NCBI RefSeq assembly: GCF_026891035.1
Contig: NZ_JAPTGG010000003.1
Location: forward strand, 310,001-374,000
Reading direction: 5' to 3'
Origin: Dasania phycosphaerae
GTDB lineage: Bacteria > Pseudomonadota > Gammaproteobacteria > Pseudomonadales > Dasaniaceae
Length of the DNA: 64,000 nt
Shown here: positions 25,204 to 35,455 of the stretch, one piece after another
How the letters are laid out: each line of letters begins with the position of its first letter
Numbering within the stretch: position 1 is the first letter of the stretch
Notes under the pieces: model-generated
Database searches by the model: none
The model's input: only the letters and a program-made list of their open reading frames with translations
What the model was told of the DNA's origin: nothing
Position numbers and translations under genes: made by a program

Positions 25204-26724
25204 CTATTTATCGTCCAGTGCAGGGTCCAGGCCGCGATAATTGCGCAGTGCTCCGGTAAATCCTATGTCAGCATTTTTATCGGCTGCCTGAGTGTTGCGG
25301 TACCAACTGGGCAAGGATTTAAATGCGTAATTCATACCGTAGTCCAAGGCGATTTGGCCGGGGTCTTGCGGTATGTTTCCGGGGCGGTTTTGGAACCAGC
25401 GCATAAAATCGGCACTGGCGGTTTGGTGGTATACCAGCTCTTTATCGCCAGGGGCCGAGGGCGGCACGACTTTGCAGTTAGCTGGTATTGCCTGATCACA
25501 TTGGGCAAAGGTCGGTGTGCAGCTATCGCCGCTGCAGCTGGAGGGCGAGGGTAGCAAAAAAGACTTCATAGTGTATTCGGCAGAGCCATGACAGCCCATG
25601 CACGATGACATGGCATAACGTTTAGGGGCTACCAACGCTAAACTGCCATCAGTTTTTAATACCACCGCGTCTATATCCACCGCGCCGTCGTTGGGCCCAG
25701 ATAGGCGCCCACCCCAGCCCAAGGTTTCTTTGGCGTATAAGGGGGCGGCGGGGTTAATCCAGGTTTCTGCCAGTGCCGGGCAGCCGTTTTTGACAGTGTA
25801 ATCACAAAACTGCGGTGAATTAATATTGGGGTCGTTACCCCACATAGCACCCAGCGGTACCATCTTGTCCCAGTTATCGCCGGGGGCATTTTTATCGTAT
25901 ACCAAGGTGGTAAACACCCACTGGCTTTGGGGCGATGATTGGCTGTCTTTAACAATAATGTCGAACTGAAAAAACTGCACGTCCATCATCTGGCGCGGGC
26001 TGCTGCCATCGTTGTTGGCATATATAGTTACTGGGTAAGCGCCAGCCATGGGCGGCCACGTACTGGCATCGGCGGTGGTGAAGGCAGGCTTTACAATAAT
26101 GCCGCCCTCTGGAAATTGCGCGCCGCCAGCCGCTAAGCCCGGCATGGGATTTGTGCCACTGCTGCCCCATACATTGTTTAGGCTAACCGCCGCTACGCTA
26201 TCGTAATACACCGCTACATGGGTGGTCATTTCGGCGCTGAGTTTGGATTGCGGAAACATCGCAGGGGGAAACGTAGAGCCTATGTAGCTGCCGCGTATAG
26301 GGTCGCGTATATCACTTAGCCAAGGCTGGTTATACCAACCCGCTTTGGCTGGCTGCCAGTTAGGGTAATCGTAAATCAGCTGACGCATGTCTTTAGCGAT
26401 GGCAGCCTTTAGCGCTAGGGTGTATTGCTGGGCGTTGTTAACGTTGATGCGCGAGCTATTAATGGCTTGTTGCCAGGCTGTGGGCAGGGGCTGAGTATAG
26501 GCTGCGGGGTAATTGTGGCTAAGGCTAAATAATGGCCCTTGGTAATTAGGTGGTGGGGGCGGTAGTTGCCACGGGCCTTGCTGCTGAGAGCTGGCCATAT
26601 TGCTGTTGCTTTTAATGGGCGGGGAGGCTGGAGCTTGATCTTTACTGCAGGCGCTAAGCGCCAATAAGCTAGCCAGTGATAAAGCCCATAAAGGCTTAAG
26701 GGATAACATCTGTGTTGTATTCAT
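25204..26724 (-). CDS. Lipoprotein with one c-type haem motif
   Basis: 506 residues. A lipoprotein signal (LLALSAC, lipidated C26) is followed by a Pro/Gln-rich linker (about 30-62) and a large domain I cannot assign. A single covalent haem site, CMGCH at 375-379, lies in the C-terminal third, next to a probable disulfide-rich loop (CSGDSC). Thus a membrane-tethered periplasmic monohaem protein, possibly an electron carrier or a haem-containing oxidoreductase. RBS AGGAG precedes the ATG. Neighbours give no clear pathway. Confidence 0.72.
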   Translation of the reverse strand: MNTTQMLSLKPLWALSLASLLALSACSKDQAPASPPIKSNSNMASSQQQGPWQLPPPPPNYQGPLFSLSHNYPAAYTQPLPTAWQQAINSSRINVNNAQQYTLALKAAIAKDMRQLIYDYPNWQPAKAGWYNQPWLSDIRDPIRGSYIGSTFPPAMFPQSKLSAEMTTHVAVYYDSVAAVSLNNVWGSSGTNPMPGLAAGGAQFPEGGIIVKPAFTTADASTWPPMAGAYPVTIYANNDGSSPRQMMDVQFFQFDIIVKDSQSSPQSQWVFTTLVYDKNAPGDNWDKMVPLGAMWGNDPNINSPQFCDYTVKNGCPALAETWINPAAPLYAKETLGWGGRLSGPNDGAVDIDAVVLKTDGSLALVAPKRYAMSSCMGCHGSAEYTMKSFLLPSPSSCSGDSCTPTFAQCDQAIPANCKVVPPSAPGDKELVYHQTASADFMRWFQNRPGNIPQDPGQIALDYGMNYAFKSLPSWYRNTQAADKNADIGFTGALRNYRGLDPALDDK

Positions 26725-26850
26725 AACTACTCCTTAGTTATTTATTGTTGTGTTTTAGTGGTGGTTAAAATCCTGTGTTGAGTGATAGGTGTGGTAGCTT
26801 TGGAAACAGGCAGTTCGCTGCCTTCGGCTCATACTAGCAACTGTGTTTGA

Positions 26851-27606
26851 CTATGCAAGCCACAGCAGCCGCAGCGCTATGGCCAGGGTAGTGAGCAGCA
26901 GTAGGGGTTTAATAATGCGGCTGCCCTTGCTGATGACTAGATTAGAACCCAGCCTGGCTCCCAGTATTTGCGTGGCTGCCATGCATAGGCCTATAGCCCA
27001 TAACACCTGCCCGCTAAACATAAAAATAATTAACGAGCTTAAATTACTCACTAAGACTAGCGGCTTGGCATGGGCGGTGGCTTTGCTGAGTTTGTAACCC
27101 AGTAGGCTGGCAAATAGCAGGGCGGCAATGGCCCCCATGCCAGGGCCAAAAAATCCACCGTATAAACCTATACCCGCACCGCTGATTAAGGTAAAGCTGG
27201 GTGCCGAAATTTTAGCGGGTTTATCGGTATCGCCTAAGTTGGGCGACAGCCAAGTGTATAAGGCTATGCCAATTAAAAAATACGGCAGCAGCTGCGCTAA
27301 GGTTTGATTGGACAGCTGTTGCACCCCCCAGGTGGCCAGTGCGCTAAAAACGGCAACAATGGCCATGGCAGGGGCAATGCTTTTTAGATCTATATACCCT
27401 TTTTGAAAAAAGTTAATCGATGATGACAGGGTGCCAAAAACACTTTGGCATTTATTGGTCGCTAGCGCCTGCAGCGGTGGCACCCCCGCCCACAATAAAA
27501 TTGGCAGGGTCAGCAGGCCACCGCCACCGGCAATGGCGTTTAAAAAGCCCGCAACAAAACCGGTGCCGGCAAATAAAACATATAAACTGAGTGAGAGTTC
27601 GATAAT
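26851..27606 (-). CDS. TauE/SafE family transporter (YfcA-like), probable non-standard start
   Basis: About 251 residues if begun near 27606. The sequence parallels E. coli YfcA: AGFLNAIAGGGGLLTLP, ALATNKCQS, GGFFGPGMG, KATAHAKPL and LGARLGS. The first helix and the GGGG motif lie upstream of the first ATG/GTG/TTG in frame (TTG at 27495). The frame is open back to a stop at 27666, with no standard start codon in it. ATT at 27606-27604 (giving MIELSLSLYVL) or nearby CTG/ATC codons would give the normal N-terminus. It is a putative sulfoacetate/sulfite-type anion exporter family member of the inner membrane. Confidence 0.82.
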   Translation of the reverse strand: MIELSLSLYVLFAGTGFVAGFLNAIAGGGGLLTLPILLWAGVPPLQALATNKCQSVFGTLSSSINFFQKGYIDLKSIAPAMAIVAVFSALATWGVQQLSNQTLAQLLPYFLIGIALYTWLSPNLGDTDKPAKISAPSFTLISGAGIGLYGGFFGPGMGAIAALLFASLLGYKLSKATAHAKPLVLVSNLSSLIIFMFSGQVLWAIGLCMAATQILGARLGSNLVISKGSRIIKPLLLLTTLAIALRLLWLA

Positions 27607-27678
27607 AGCCAGCCCGCATAATTGAGAAAGGCGCGAGTATAGCCTGCTCAGCTTGCCGGGTTAATAATAATTACCCAC

Positions 27679-28308
27679 TTACAGCAACTCATGGCCCCAT
27701 AAGCCAGCCGCCACCCACCACATAAATAGGCACACCGACAGGTCCAGCACTCGCCACGACCAGCTATTAGCAAATAAAGGCGCCAAAAAATGCGCGCCAA
27801 AAGCCAAGCTGTAAAACCAAATAATGGAGGCCATAGCCGCGCCCACAATAAAGCTGGTTTGCGCTACACCGTGAAACTGGCCGCCCACGCTGCCGATTAA
27901 CATCACGGTATCCAAGTAAACGTGGGGGTTGAGCAGGCTCATGGCCAAGGTAGTGATAATGGCGGCTTTAAAGGTGATGGACGGACGCTCTTCTACTTGT
28001 AGGCTATGAGGGAATAATGCCCGCCACAAAGCCATGCAACCATAGGCCACTAAAAAGCTAATACCAAACCACAGCGCGCCCTTTAAAAACAGCGGGTACT
28101 GCTGGATAAGCAGGCCCATGCCCAATACGCCCACGGTGATTAACAAGGCATCTATTACAGCGCACACGCTGGCTATGCCTACGGCATGCTGGCGGCGCAG
28201 GGCGTAGCTCAATACAAAGGCATTTTGACTGCCTATGGCAATAATTAAGCCGGCGCTAGTGAGCAGGCCGGTTTGCCAGGCGTTAAGTATTACGGGGTCT
28301 AACAACAT
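27679..28308 (-). CDS. argO: LysE/ArgO family amino acid exporter
   Basis: 209 residues, about six transmembrane helices. It has the LysE-family start LLTSAGLIIAIGSQNAFVL and the mid-region NPHVYLDTVMLIGSVGGQF. It exports arginine or lysine (and the toxic analogue canavanine in E. coli) to prevent overaccumulation. It is divergent from an ArgP-like regulator gene, the arrangement expected for a self-contained amino-acid-sensing export unit. The symbol rests on homology plus that neighbour. Confidence 0.88.
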   Translation of the reverse strand: MLLDPVILNAWQTGLLTSAGLIIAIGSQNAFVLSYALRRQHAVGIASVCAVIDALLITVGVLGMGLLIQQYPLFLKGALWFGISFLVAYGCMALWRALFPHSLQVEERPSITFKAAIITTLAMSLLNPHVYLDTVMLIGSVGGQFHGVAQTSFIVGAAMASIIWFYSLAFGAHFLAPLFANSWSWRVLDLSVCLFMWWVAAGLWGHELL

Positions 28309-28371
28309 ATCAGGCTCTAAAGGTTTGCATATGGGAGCGGGCAGTGTATAAGGATTGGCGGCAGCAGAAAA

Positions 28372-28406
28372 TCTAATATTTTTAATCTTGCATTAGAGAT
28401 TCTAAT
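28372..28406. promoter_or_regulatory. Probable ArgP operator in the argO-argP gap
   Basis: A perfect inverted repeat ATTAGA-GAT-TCTAAT (28392-28406), with a further TCTAAT at 28372-28377, in the 124-bp divergent gap. LysR regulators bind such dyads (T-N11-A type) beside the gene they control. Confidence 0.5.
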
Positions 28407-28432
28407 TAACGAGATCTATAAAGGGTGAGGCC

Positions 28433-29323
28433 ATGGCAGCACTAGAAATCAAGCAATTACTGGCCCTGGTAGCGGTGGTAGAGGAGCAAAGCTTTGAAAA
28501 AGCCGCCTTGCGCTTACATGTTACCCAGTCGGCGATCTCCCAGCGTATCAAGCAGCTGGAAGAGCAGCTGGGCCAGCCCTTGCTTAAGCGCGGCACACCT
28601 ATGGTGGTGACGGCCTCTGGCCAAAAGGTGCTGCGCTATGCCAAACAAGTAGAGCTATTACAGGGCGAGTTGTTACAAGAGCTAGGTTATGGCGAGCTCA
28701 AATCTACCCGCTTGAGCATAGCCATCAATGCCGATAGCTTAGCCGCGTGGTTTTTAGAGGCCATACAGCCTTTAATAGAACAGCAGGATTTGTTGATAGA
28801 GCTAAAGGTCGACGATCAGGAAAAAACCCACGAGTTTTTAAAAAGTGGCGAGGTGTTGGGTTGTATCAGCTCCAGCGACTCAGCGATGCAGGGCTGCGAC
28901 TGCCAGTACTTAGGCGATATGCGCTATTTGTGCGTAGCCAGCGAGCGCTTTTATCAGCGTTATTTCCCCCAAGGGGTGAGCGCTGCGGCTTTTAAGCAGG
29001 CGCCCGCGGTGGATTTTAGCCACAGTGATGAGATGCAAAGCCGATACCTAGCACGTTATTTTCAGCTGCAGCAGCACGACTACCCCCAGCATCACATACC
29101 CTCCTCCGAAAAATATGTAGAGTTTATAGGCCGGGGGCTGGCCTGGGGGCTGGTGCCCGAAATGCAATTTCAGCAGTTTTCCAGGGATTATGAGCTGCGC
29201 GATATCAACCCCGGTAAAGCGATAAGCGTACCGCTGTATTGGCATAGCTGGAATGTGAAATCCAGCTTAATCGCACAGTTGTCAGAAACCTTGCAGGGTT
29301 ATGCGCAAAAAGCGCTACGCTAA
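28433..29323 (+). CDS. argP: LysR-family regulator ArgP
   Basis: 296 residues. The N-terminal LysR helix-turn-helix reads SFEKAALRLHVTQSAISQRIKQLEEQLGQPLL. The effector domain retains ArgP-like segments such as SIAINADSLAAWFLEA and LYWHSWN. In E. coli, ArgP with arginine activates argO and lysine traps the complex. The divergent exporter gene supports the same role here. RBS AAGGGTGAGG precedes the ATG. Confidence 0.9.
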   Translation: MAALEIKQLLALVAVVEEQSFEKAALRLHVTQSAISQRIKQLEEQLGQPLLKRGTPMVVTASGQKVLRYAKQVELLQGELLQELGYGELKSTRLSIAINADSLAAWFLEAIQPLIEQQDLLIELKVDDQEKTHEFLKSGEVLGCISSSDSAMQGCDCQYLGDMRYLCVASERFYQRYFPQGVSAAAFKQAPAVDFSHSDEMQSRYLARYFQLQQHDYPQHHIPSSEKYVEFIGRGLAWGLVPEMQFQQFSRDYELRDINPGKAISVPLYWHSWNVKSSLIAQLSETLQGYAQKALR

Positions 29324-29462
29324 AAAAGTTAAAAAAATGTATAGACATAGACGTGTACTAGAACGTAATAGTCTATGCTGTAAAGCAATGTGGCTAGGGT
29401 GTTTGTCGCTAGCCGCATGTTGAAGATCAGCAACTCGCAAACTAATAAGAGAGTTATTTATT

Positions 29463-32400
29463 GTGGATACCACTACCGTCGCCCCCATGACTAAAACCGA
29501 ATTTAGCAGCAGCTTAAATGAGCTGATTGCAAAAAAATTGAAGGCCAAAGAGGCCAAGGCCGTACAGAGCTTCGCCCAGCACTATTATGCTCTGACACCA
29601 CTATCCGAATTAGAGGGGCGGGAGTGGGATGACCTGTTTGGCATAGTCTACGGCTGGTGGAATTTTATCCAAAATTACAAGCGCAAAGCCCCCAGCATTA
29701 CAGTATTTAACCCTACGGTGAGTGAGCACAGCTGGAAGTGCGGCCATACCGTTATTATGGCGCAAATGCGCGACATGCCTTTTTTAGTTGATTCCTTACG
29801 CATGGAAATCAACCGACGCAATATTGCCATCCATAGTATCAGCAGCTCGGTATTAACCATGGTTAGGGATGGCAAGGGTGAGCTGTTAGAGGTACTGCCC
29901 AACAATGACCATACTAAAAGCAGCAAGGGCCGCCGGGTAGCCAAAGAAGCCCTGATGTATTTTGAAATCAACCTACATACCTCTGAGCAGGAAATGAAAC
30001 AGCTCACCAAAGCTTTAGGGGATGTGGTTAAAGAGGTGGCGTTGGCGGTAGATGATTATCAGCCGGTACTAGAGCAAGTACAAAGCACCATAGCCAATCT
30101 CAGTTTGGCTAAAGCGGCTACCGATAAAATTAAAGAGGATATCTCCGAGAGTAGCGAGTTTTTGCAGTGGATGGCCGATGGCTACTTTACCTTTTTAGGC
30201 TATTCAGAATATGAGTTTTACACCGTTAAAGGCAAAAAATATTTACGCGAAGTAACCGATAGCCGCTTGGGCTTATTTAAATGCGATAAAAAAACGGACA
30301 AAAGCATAGCCGTAGACGATTTTAATCCCGGTATGACTCGCCACCACTTATCGACCCAGGCAATTGCTTTTTCAAAGTCGTCGGTGCGCTCTAGAGTACA
30401 TAGGCCGTCCTACTCTGACTATATTGTTGTTAAAAAATACGATAGCAAAGGCAACGTCTGTGGTGAGTGCCGCTACTTAGGTTTATATACCTCGCCTGTT
30501 TACCTGTTGAGCCCCACCAAAATACCCCTAATCAGAAAAAAATATGATGAGGTTATTAAACGCTCAGGCATGGACCCCAATAGCTATGAGGGCAAGCTGT
30601 TAAGACAAACCTTGGAAACTTTTCCTAGGGATGAGCTATTTCAAAGTGGCAGTAGTGAACTGTATGAAACCGCTCTAGAAACAGCTTTTATTAATGAGCG
30701 CCATATGGTGCGCTTATTTATGCGTAAAGATAGTTATGGCAAGTTTGTAACCAGCACCGTCTATGTGCCCAGGGATGTATTTAGCTCAGACATTAGAAAA
30801 CAAATACAGCAGCTAATCAGCAAAGAAATAGAGGCAGAGGAAAATGAATTTACCACCCATTTCTCCGAATCTATCTTAGTAAGAAGTCATATCGTTTTTA
30901 AGGTTAACCCCGATAAACCGGTAAATTATGATGTTAAGGCGCTAGAGCAAAAAATCATTGATCTGACTCGCACTTGGAATGATCACTTGTTAGATGCTCT
31001 GTGTGCCACCCATGGTGAAGAGAAAGGCACCAATCTTTATAATGATTACAGCACAGCATTTAGAAGTTCCTATAAAGAAAACTTTGATGCCCAGTTAGCG
31101 GTAGATGATATAGAGATTATAAATACCATTAACGACAACAATAAGTTAGCAATGAGTTTTTACCAGTATCAAGGTGCTGATGAAGATGACTTGCGCTTTA
31201 AGGTATTTAGCGTCGATGATGTGGTCGAACTATCCGACGTAGTCCCCGTATTAGAAAATTTAGGTTTGCGGGTGGTGGGTGAGCACCCTTACAAAGTAAC
31301 CCGTAAAGATGGCAGTACTATATGGATACATGATTTCTTCTTAGTGTTTGGCTTGCCGGTTAGTGTTGATGTTGAAGTGGCAAAAAGCACTTTCCAAGAG
31401 GCGTTTGCAGCAGTGTGGTTTGGCGAATCCGATAGTGATGCCTTTAACCGCTTAGTATTGGGCGCGCGTTTAAACTGGCGTGAAGTGGCATTGCTAAGAA
31501 CCTATGCCAATTACATGAAACAAACCATGTTCAACTTCCCCAAAAGCTATCTGGCTAATACCCTGTCTAACCACTTAGATATTACCCGTAATTTGGTAGC
31601 ACTGTTTAAATCCATGTTTGACCCGCGGGTTAATCGCCTAACAGAAAAAAGCAGCGATCGCATAGAGCGCCTAAAAGAAAAAATAGAATCGGCTTTAGAG
31701 TCAGTAGATAACCTGGACGAGGATAGAATTTTTCGCCGCTACTTAGAGATGATTAGCGCTACCCTAAGAACCAACTTTTACCAAGACGACAGTGAAGGCA
31801 AGCATAAACCTTACATCTCTATAAAGCTTAGCCCTAAAAAAATTAGCAATATACCCGAGCCGCGGCCACTGTATGAAATTTTTGTGTATTCGCCGCGGGT
31901 AGAAGGTGTGCATTTGCGTGGGGGTAAAGTGGCCAGGGGTGGCTTGCGCTGGTCTGACCGTTTGCAAGATTATCGCACCGAAGTATTAGGTTTAGTTAAA
32001 GCCCAACAGGTAAAAAATGCCGTCATCGTGCCCAGTGGTGCCAAGGGTGGCTTTGTCGCCAAGCAGCTGCCTACCGAGGGCGGTAGGGAAGCCTTTATGA
32101 AAGAGGGCATAGCCTGCTACAAAATGTTTATACGCGGCCTGTTAGATGTGACTGATAATTTATCCGAAGGCGGCGTGGTGCCTCCAGAGCAAGTGGTGCG
32201 CATGGATAAAGACGACCCCTATTTAGTCGTCGCGGCTGATAAAGGCACGGCAACTTTCTCCGACATAGCCAATAGCCTGTCGGCGGAATACGGCTTTTGG
32301 TTGGGTGATGCTTTTGCTTCCGGCGGTAGCCAGGGCTATGACCATAAGGGCATGGGTATTACCGCACGTGGTGCATGGGTATCAGTGCAGCGCCACTTTA

Positions 32401-34367
32401 AAGAGAAGGGCTTAAATGTACAAACCGAAGACTTTAGCGTTATAGGCATAGGCGATATGGCCGGCGATGTGTTTGGTAATGGCATGTTAATGTCCGAGCA
32501 TATTAAATTGGTGGCCGCCTTTAACCATATGCATATTTTTATAGACCCCGATCCCGATCCAGCCAAAAGCTTTATCGAGCGCCAGCGTTTATTTAATACG
32601 CCGGGCACCAATTGGGAGGACTACAATAAAAAATTAATATCCAAGGGCGGGGGTATTTTTAATCGCTCGGCAAAATCGCTGACTATTACTAAAGAGATGC
32701 GCGCCACTTTTGCGATTAAAGAAAAGTCGCTAACCCCCACCGATTTAATTAACCGCTTATTAAAGGCGCCAGTAGATTTAATTTGGAATGGCGGCATAGG
32801 TACCTATGTTAAATCTGCCAAGGAAAGCCACGCCGAGGTTGGTGATAAAGCCAACGATAACCTGCGGGTTAATGGTAATGAACTGCGCTGTAAGGTGTTT
32901 GGTGAGGGCGGTAACTTAGGTTTAACGCAGTTGGGTCGTATAGAGTTTTGCTTAAATGGCGGAGCCTGTAATACCGACTTTATCGACAACTCTGCCGGGG
33001 TGGATTGCTCTGACCATGAGGTCAATATCAAAATTCTGCTAAATGAAATTGTTGCCAAAGGCGGTATGACAGAAACGCAACGCAATAAGCTCTTGGTAAA
33101 AATGACCGATAATGTTTCTGAAATGGTGTTAGCCAATAACTACAGGCAAACCCAGGCCATTAGTTTGGCCGAGCATCAGGGGCGGCATAGGGTAGGCGAA
33201 TACAGACGATTTATTATCGAGCTAGAAGAGGCGGGGCAGCTTAGTAGAGAGTTAGAGTTTTTGCCTAGCGATGAAGAGCTTAGCGAGCGCTATAGTGAAA
33301 ATAAACTACTGACCAGGCCAGAGCTGTCAGTATTGATTTCCTACGCCAAAGTGCAATTAAAAGAATCGCTAAGCCAGTCGGATGTTAGCAACGATCCCTA
33401 TGTGGTGAAGTATGTGGAAAATGCTTTTCCCACGGCACTGCGCAAAAAATACAATGACAATATTTACGCTCATCGCCTGCGCAAAGAAATTGTTGCCACC
33501 CAAGTTGCCAACGATATGGTCAATATTATGGGTATTACATTTTGCCAGCGCTTAATGGCCGCCACAGGTTGCAAGCCCGGCCATGTCGCCAAAGCTTATA
33601 TTACCGCTAAAGATATTTACCACTTAGAAGACTGGTGGAGCGAAATTGAAAAGCTGGATTATGAGATTGCTGCCGATTTGCAAATGACCTTGATGGGACG
33701 CATATCTACCAGAGTACGCAGAGCCACGCGTTGGTTCTTGCGTAATCGTCGCGGCAGCTTAAATCCGCAGCAAGAGCGCGATGCGTTTGAAAAACCCTTG
33801 CATGAAATCATAGAGGTAATGCCCGGCTTATTACGCGGCGAGCAGAAAAAGCTATGGCAAAAAGAATATGACGAACTAAAAGAGCAGGGCCTTAGCGATG
33901 CTATGGCACGCAGGGCGGCCTCGCCCATTATCCAATCGGGTTTAAATATGGTTGAAGCCGCTAGGTTGAGTGGCGAAAGCGCTACCCGCGTCGCCGAAAC
34001 CTATTTTAGTTTAGGTGACCGCTTAGGCTTCCATTGGTTTGCTGGCCAAATTTCAGAAGTAGGAGTAGAGAACTACTGGCAAGCCATGGCCAGAGAAGCC
34101 TTTATGGATGATCTGGAATCGCAGGTGCGCACCATCGTAGTATCAGTGCTTAACTGCGCTAGGTCAGAGCAGGACGTCGATGAAGCCATAGATCAATGGC
34201 AGCAACAACACCGCTTGTTAGTCGAGCGCTGGCTGCATATGATTAATGAGCTTAAAAACGCCACCGGCACTGACTTTGCGATGTTTTCTGTGGCCCTGCG
34301 TGAGCTGTTGGACTTGGCGCAGGTCAGCCATCACTGTCGTATAGACGATGCCAAAAGTAAAAAGTAA
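29463..34367 (+). CDS. gdhB: NAD-specific glutamate dehydrogenase, large (180-kDa) type
   Basis: 1634 residues, GTG start with a weak AGAGAG site about 11 bp ahead. The length and layout match the 180-kDa NAD-GDH class: a long N-terminal region with ACT-like modules (about 50-700), a catalytic dehydrogenase core (about 740-1240, with VPSGAKGGFVAK near 856 and NGGIGTYVK near 1110), and a C-terminal helical part. It oxidatively deaminates glutamate to 2-oxoglutarate and ammonium, mainly for catabolism of arginine and other amino acids. The ArgP/ArgO genes next door are a plausible functional link. Symbol by analogy with Pseudomonas. Confidence 0.95.
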   Translation: MDTTTVAPMTKTEFSSSLNELIAKKLKAKEAKAVQSFAQHYYALTPLSELEGREWDDLFGIVYGWWNFIQNYKRKAPSITVFNPTVSEHSWKCGHTVIMAQMRDMPFLVDSLRMEINRRNIAIHSISSSVLTMVRDGKGELLEVLPNNDHTKSSKGRRVAKEALMYFEINLHTSEQEMKQLTKALGDVVKEVALAVDDYQPVLEQVQSTIANLSLAKAATDKIKEDISESSEFLQWMADGYFTFLGYSEYEFYTVKGKKYLREVTDSRLGLFKCDKKTDKSIAVDDFNPGMTRHHLSTQAIAFSKSSVRSRVHRPSYSDYIVVKKYDSKGNVCGECRYLGLYTSPVYLLSPTKIPLIRKKYDEVIKRSGMDPNSYEGKLLRQTLETFPRDELFQSGSSELYETALETAFINERHMVRLFMRKDSYGKFVTSTVYVPRDVFSSDIRKQIQQLISKEIEAEENEFTTHFSESILVRSHIVFKVNPDKPVNYDVKALEQKIIDLTRTWNDHLLDALCATHGEEKGTNLYNDYSTAFRSSYKENFDAQLAVDDIEIINTINDNNKLAMSFYQYQGADEDDLRFKVFSVDDVVELSDVVPVLENLGLRVVGEHPYKVTRKDGSTIWIHDFFLVFGLPVSVDVEVAKSTFQEAFAAVWFGESDSDAFNRLVLGARLNWREVALLRTYANYMKQTMFNFPKSYLANTLSNHLDITRNLVALFKSMFDPRVNRLTEKSSDRIERLKEKIESALESVDNLDEDRIFRRYLEMISATLRTNFYQDDSEGKHKPYISIKLSPKKISNIPEPRPLYEIFVYSPRVEGVHLRGGKVARGGLRWSDRLQDYRTEVLGLVKAQQVKNAVIVPSGAKGGFVAKQLPTEGGREAFMKEGIACYKMFIRGLLDVTDNLSEGGVVPPEQVVRMDKDDPYLVVAADKGTATFSDIANSLSAEYGFWLGDAFASGGSQGYDHKGMGITARGAWVSVQRHFKEKGLNVQTEDFSVIGIGDMAGDVFGNGMLMSEHIKLVAAFNHMHIFIDPDPDPAKSFIERQRLFNTPGTNWEDYNKKLISKGGGIFNRSAKSLTITKEMRATFAIKEKSLTPTDLINRLLKAPVDLIWNGGIGTYVKSAKESHAEVGDKANDNLRVNGNELRCKVFGEGGNLGLTQLGRIEFCLNGGACNTDFIDNSAGVDCSDHEVNIKILLNEIVAKGGMTETQRNKLLVKMTDNVSEMVLANNYRQTQAISLAEHQGRHRVGEYRRFIIELEEAGQLSRELEFLPSDEELSERYSENKLLTRPELSVLISYAKVQLKESLSQSDVSNDPYVVKYVENAFPTALRKKYNDNIYAHRLRKEIVATQVANDMVNIMGITFCQRLMAATGCKPGHVAKAYITAKDIYHLEDWWSEIEKLDYEIAADLQMTLMGRISTRVRRATRWFLRNRRGSLNPQQERDAFEKPLHEIIEVMPGLLRGEQKKLWQKEYDELKEQGLSDAMARRAASPIIQSGLNMVEAARLSGESATRVAETYFSLGDRLGFHWFAGQISEVGVENYWQAMAREAFMDDLESQVRTIVVSVLNCARSEQDVDEAIDQWQQQHRLLVERWLHMINELKNATGTDFAMFSVALRELLDLAQVSHHCRIDDAKSKK

Positions 34368-34422
34368 ATTGCGACTAAGGCCAAGGATGGCAGTAACAAA
34401 ATAAATATGAAGTAATACTACT

Positions 34423-35421
34423 ATGGACCCACTTTCTCAAGCTGTACTGGGGGCGACCGCAGCGCAAACCATAGGCGATAAAAAAAACTTAGCTAAAGCC
34501 ACCGTCATAGGTGCGTTGGCAGGTATGGCTGCCGATTTAGATGTGCTGATAAATTCCCCCAGCGATAGCTTATTGGCGCTGGAGTATCACCGTCATTTTA
34601 GTCACTCCTTAATTTTTATACCGCTGGGGGCTTTAATCTGCGCCTTGCTACTTTATGCGCTATTGGGTCGCTATTGGCAGCTGCGTTTTAAGCCTACGTA
34701 TTTATATTGCTTGCTGGGTTATGCTACTCACGGTTTGCTGGATGCTTGCACTTCCTATGGCACGCAACTGCTATGGCCATTTAGCAACTATAGAGTCTCT
34801 TGGGATATTATTTCTATTATCGACCCCTTGTTTACCCTGCCCTTATTGATATTAATAGTGCTGGCGGCTAAGCGTAAGCAGCGAGCTTTTGTTTATTGTG
34901 CTGTGGCATGGTGCGCCATGTATTTAAGTTTGGGGGTGCTGCAGCATGAGCGCGCTATGCTGGTAGCCAATGATTTAATTAGCAAGCGTGGCCATAGCGC
35001 CAACCATATTGAGGTTAAACCCAGTTTTGCTAATTTATTAGTGTGGAAAATAATTTATCAAAGTGATGACCATTACTACGTGGCGGCAACCAGGCTGGGT
35101 ATTAGCAGTAAAGTGTGGCCCGGGGAAAGCATCAGGCGCTTGGATAGGCAGCGTGACTTAGCCTGGCTGGATAACGCTAGCCAACAAGCTAAAGATATAG
35201 AGCGCTTTCGTTGGTTTTCGGCGGGCTTTATCGCCCTAGACCCGAATAACCCCTATCAAATTATTGATATGCGTTACTCTATGCTGCCCAATAAAATTGC
35301 CCCGCTATGGGGTATACGTTTAAACCCTAATGCAGCTGCAAATGAGCATGTGCAGTTTTATGCTGAACCCAGAAAGGCCAGCCCCAGAGCGGCCCCTTTA
35401 TGGCAAATGATTAAAGAATAG
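34423..35421 (+). CDS. YdjM-like membrane-bound metal-dependent hydrolase
   Basis: 332 residues. The N-terminal half (1 to about 175) holds four to five membrane helices and the family's metal-site pattern: D-P-L-S-Q at the start, AADLDVL, HRHFSHSL (H-x-x-x-S-H) and GYATHGLLDACTSYG. This is the DUF457/YdjM group. The C-terminal half is soluble and specific to a subset. Substrate unknown. It starts 55 bp after the GDH stop and could be on the same transcript. Confidence 0.85.
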   Translation: MDPLSQAVLGATAAQTIGDKKNLAKATVIGALAGMAADLDVLINSPSDSLLALEYHRHFSHSLIFIPLGALICALLLYALLGRYWQLRFKPTYLYCLLGYATHGLLDACTSYGTQLLWPFSNYRVSWDIISIIDPLFTLPLLILIVLAAKRKQRAFVYCAVAWCAMYLSLGVLQHERAMLVANDLISKRGHSANHIEVKPSFANLLVWKIIYQSDDHYYVAATRLGISSKVWPGESIRRLDRQRDLAWLDNASQQAKDIERFRWFSAGFIALDPNNPYQIIDMRYSMLPNKIAPLWGIRLNPNAAANEHVQFYAEPRKASPRAAPLWQMIKE

Positions 35422-35455
35422 CAGTATCGCTTAATAACAAAAAACAGGATGTTGT

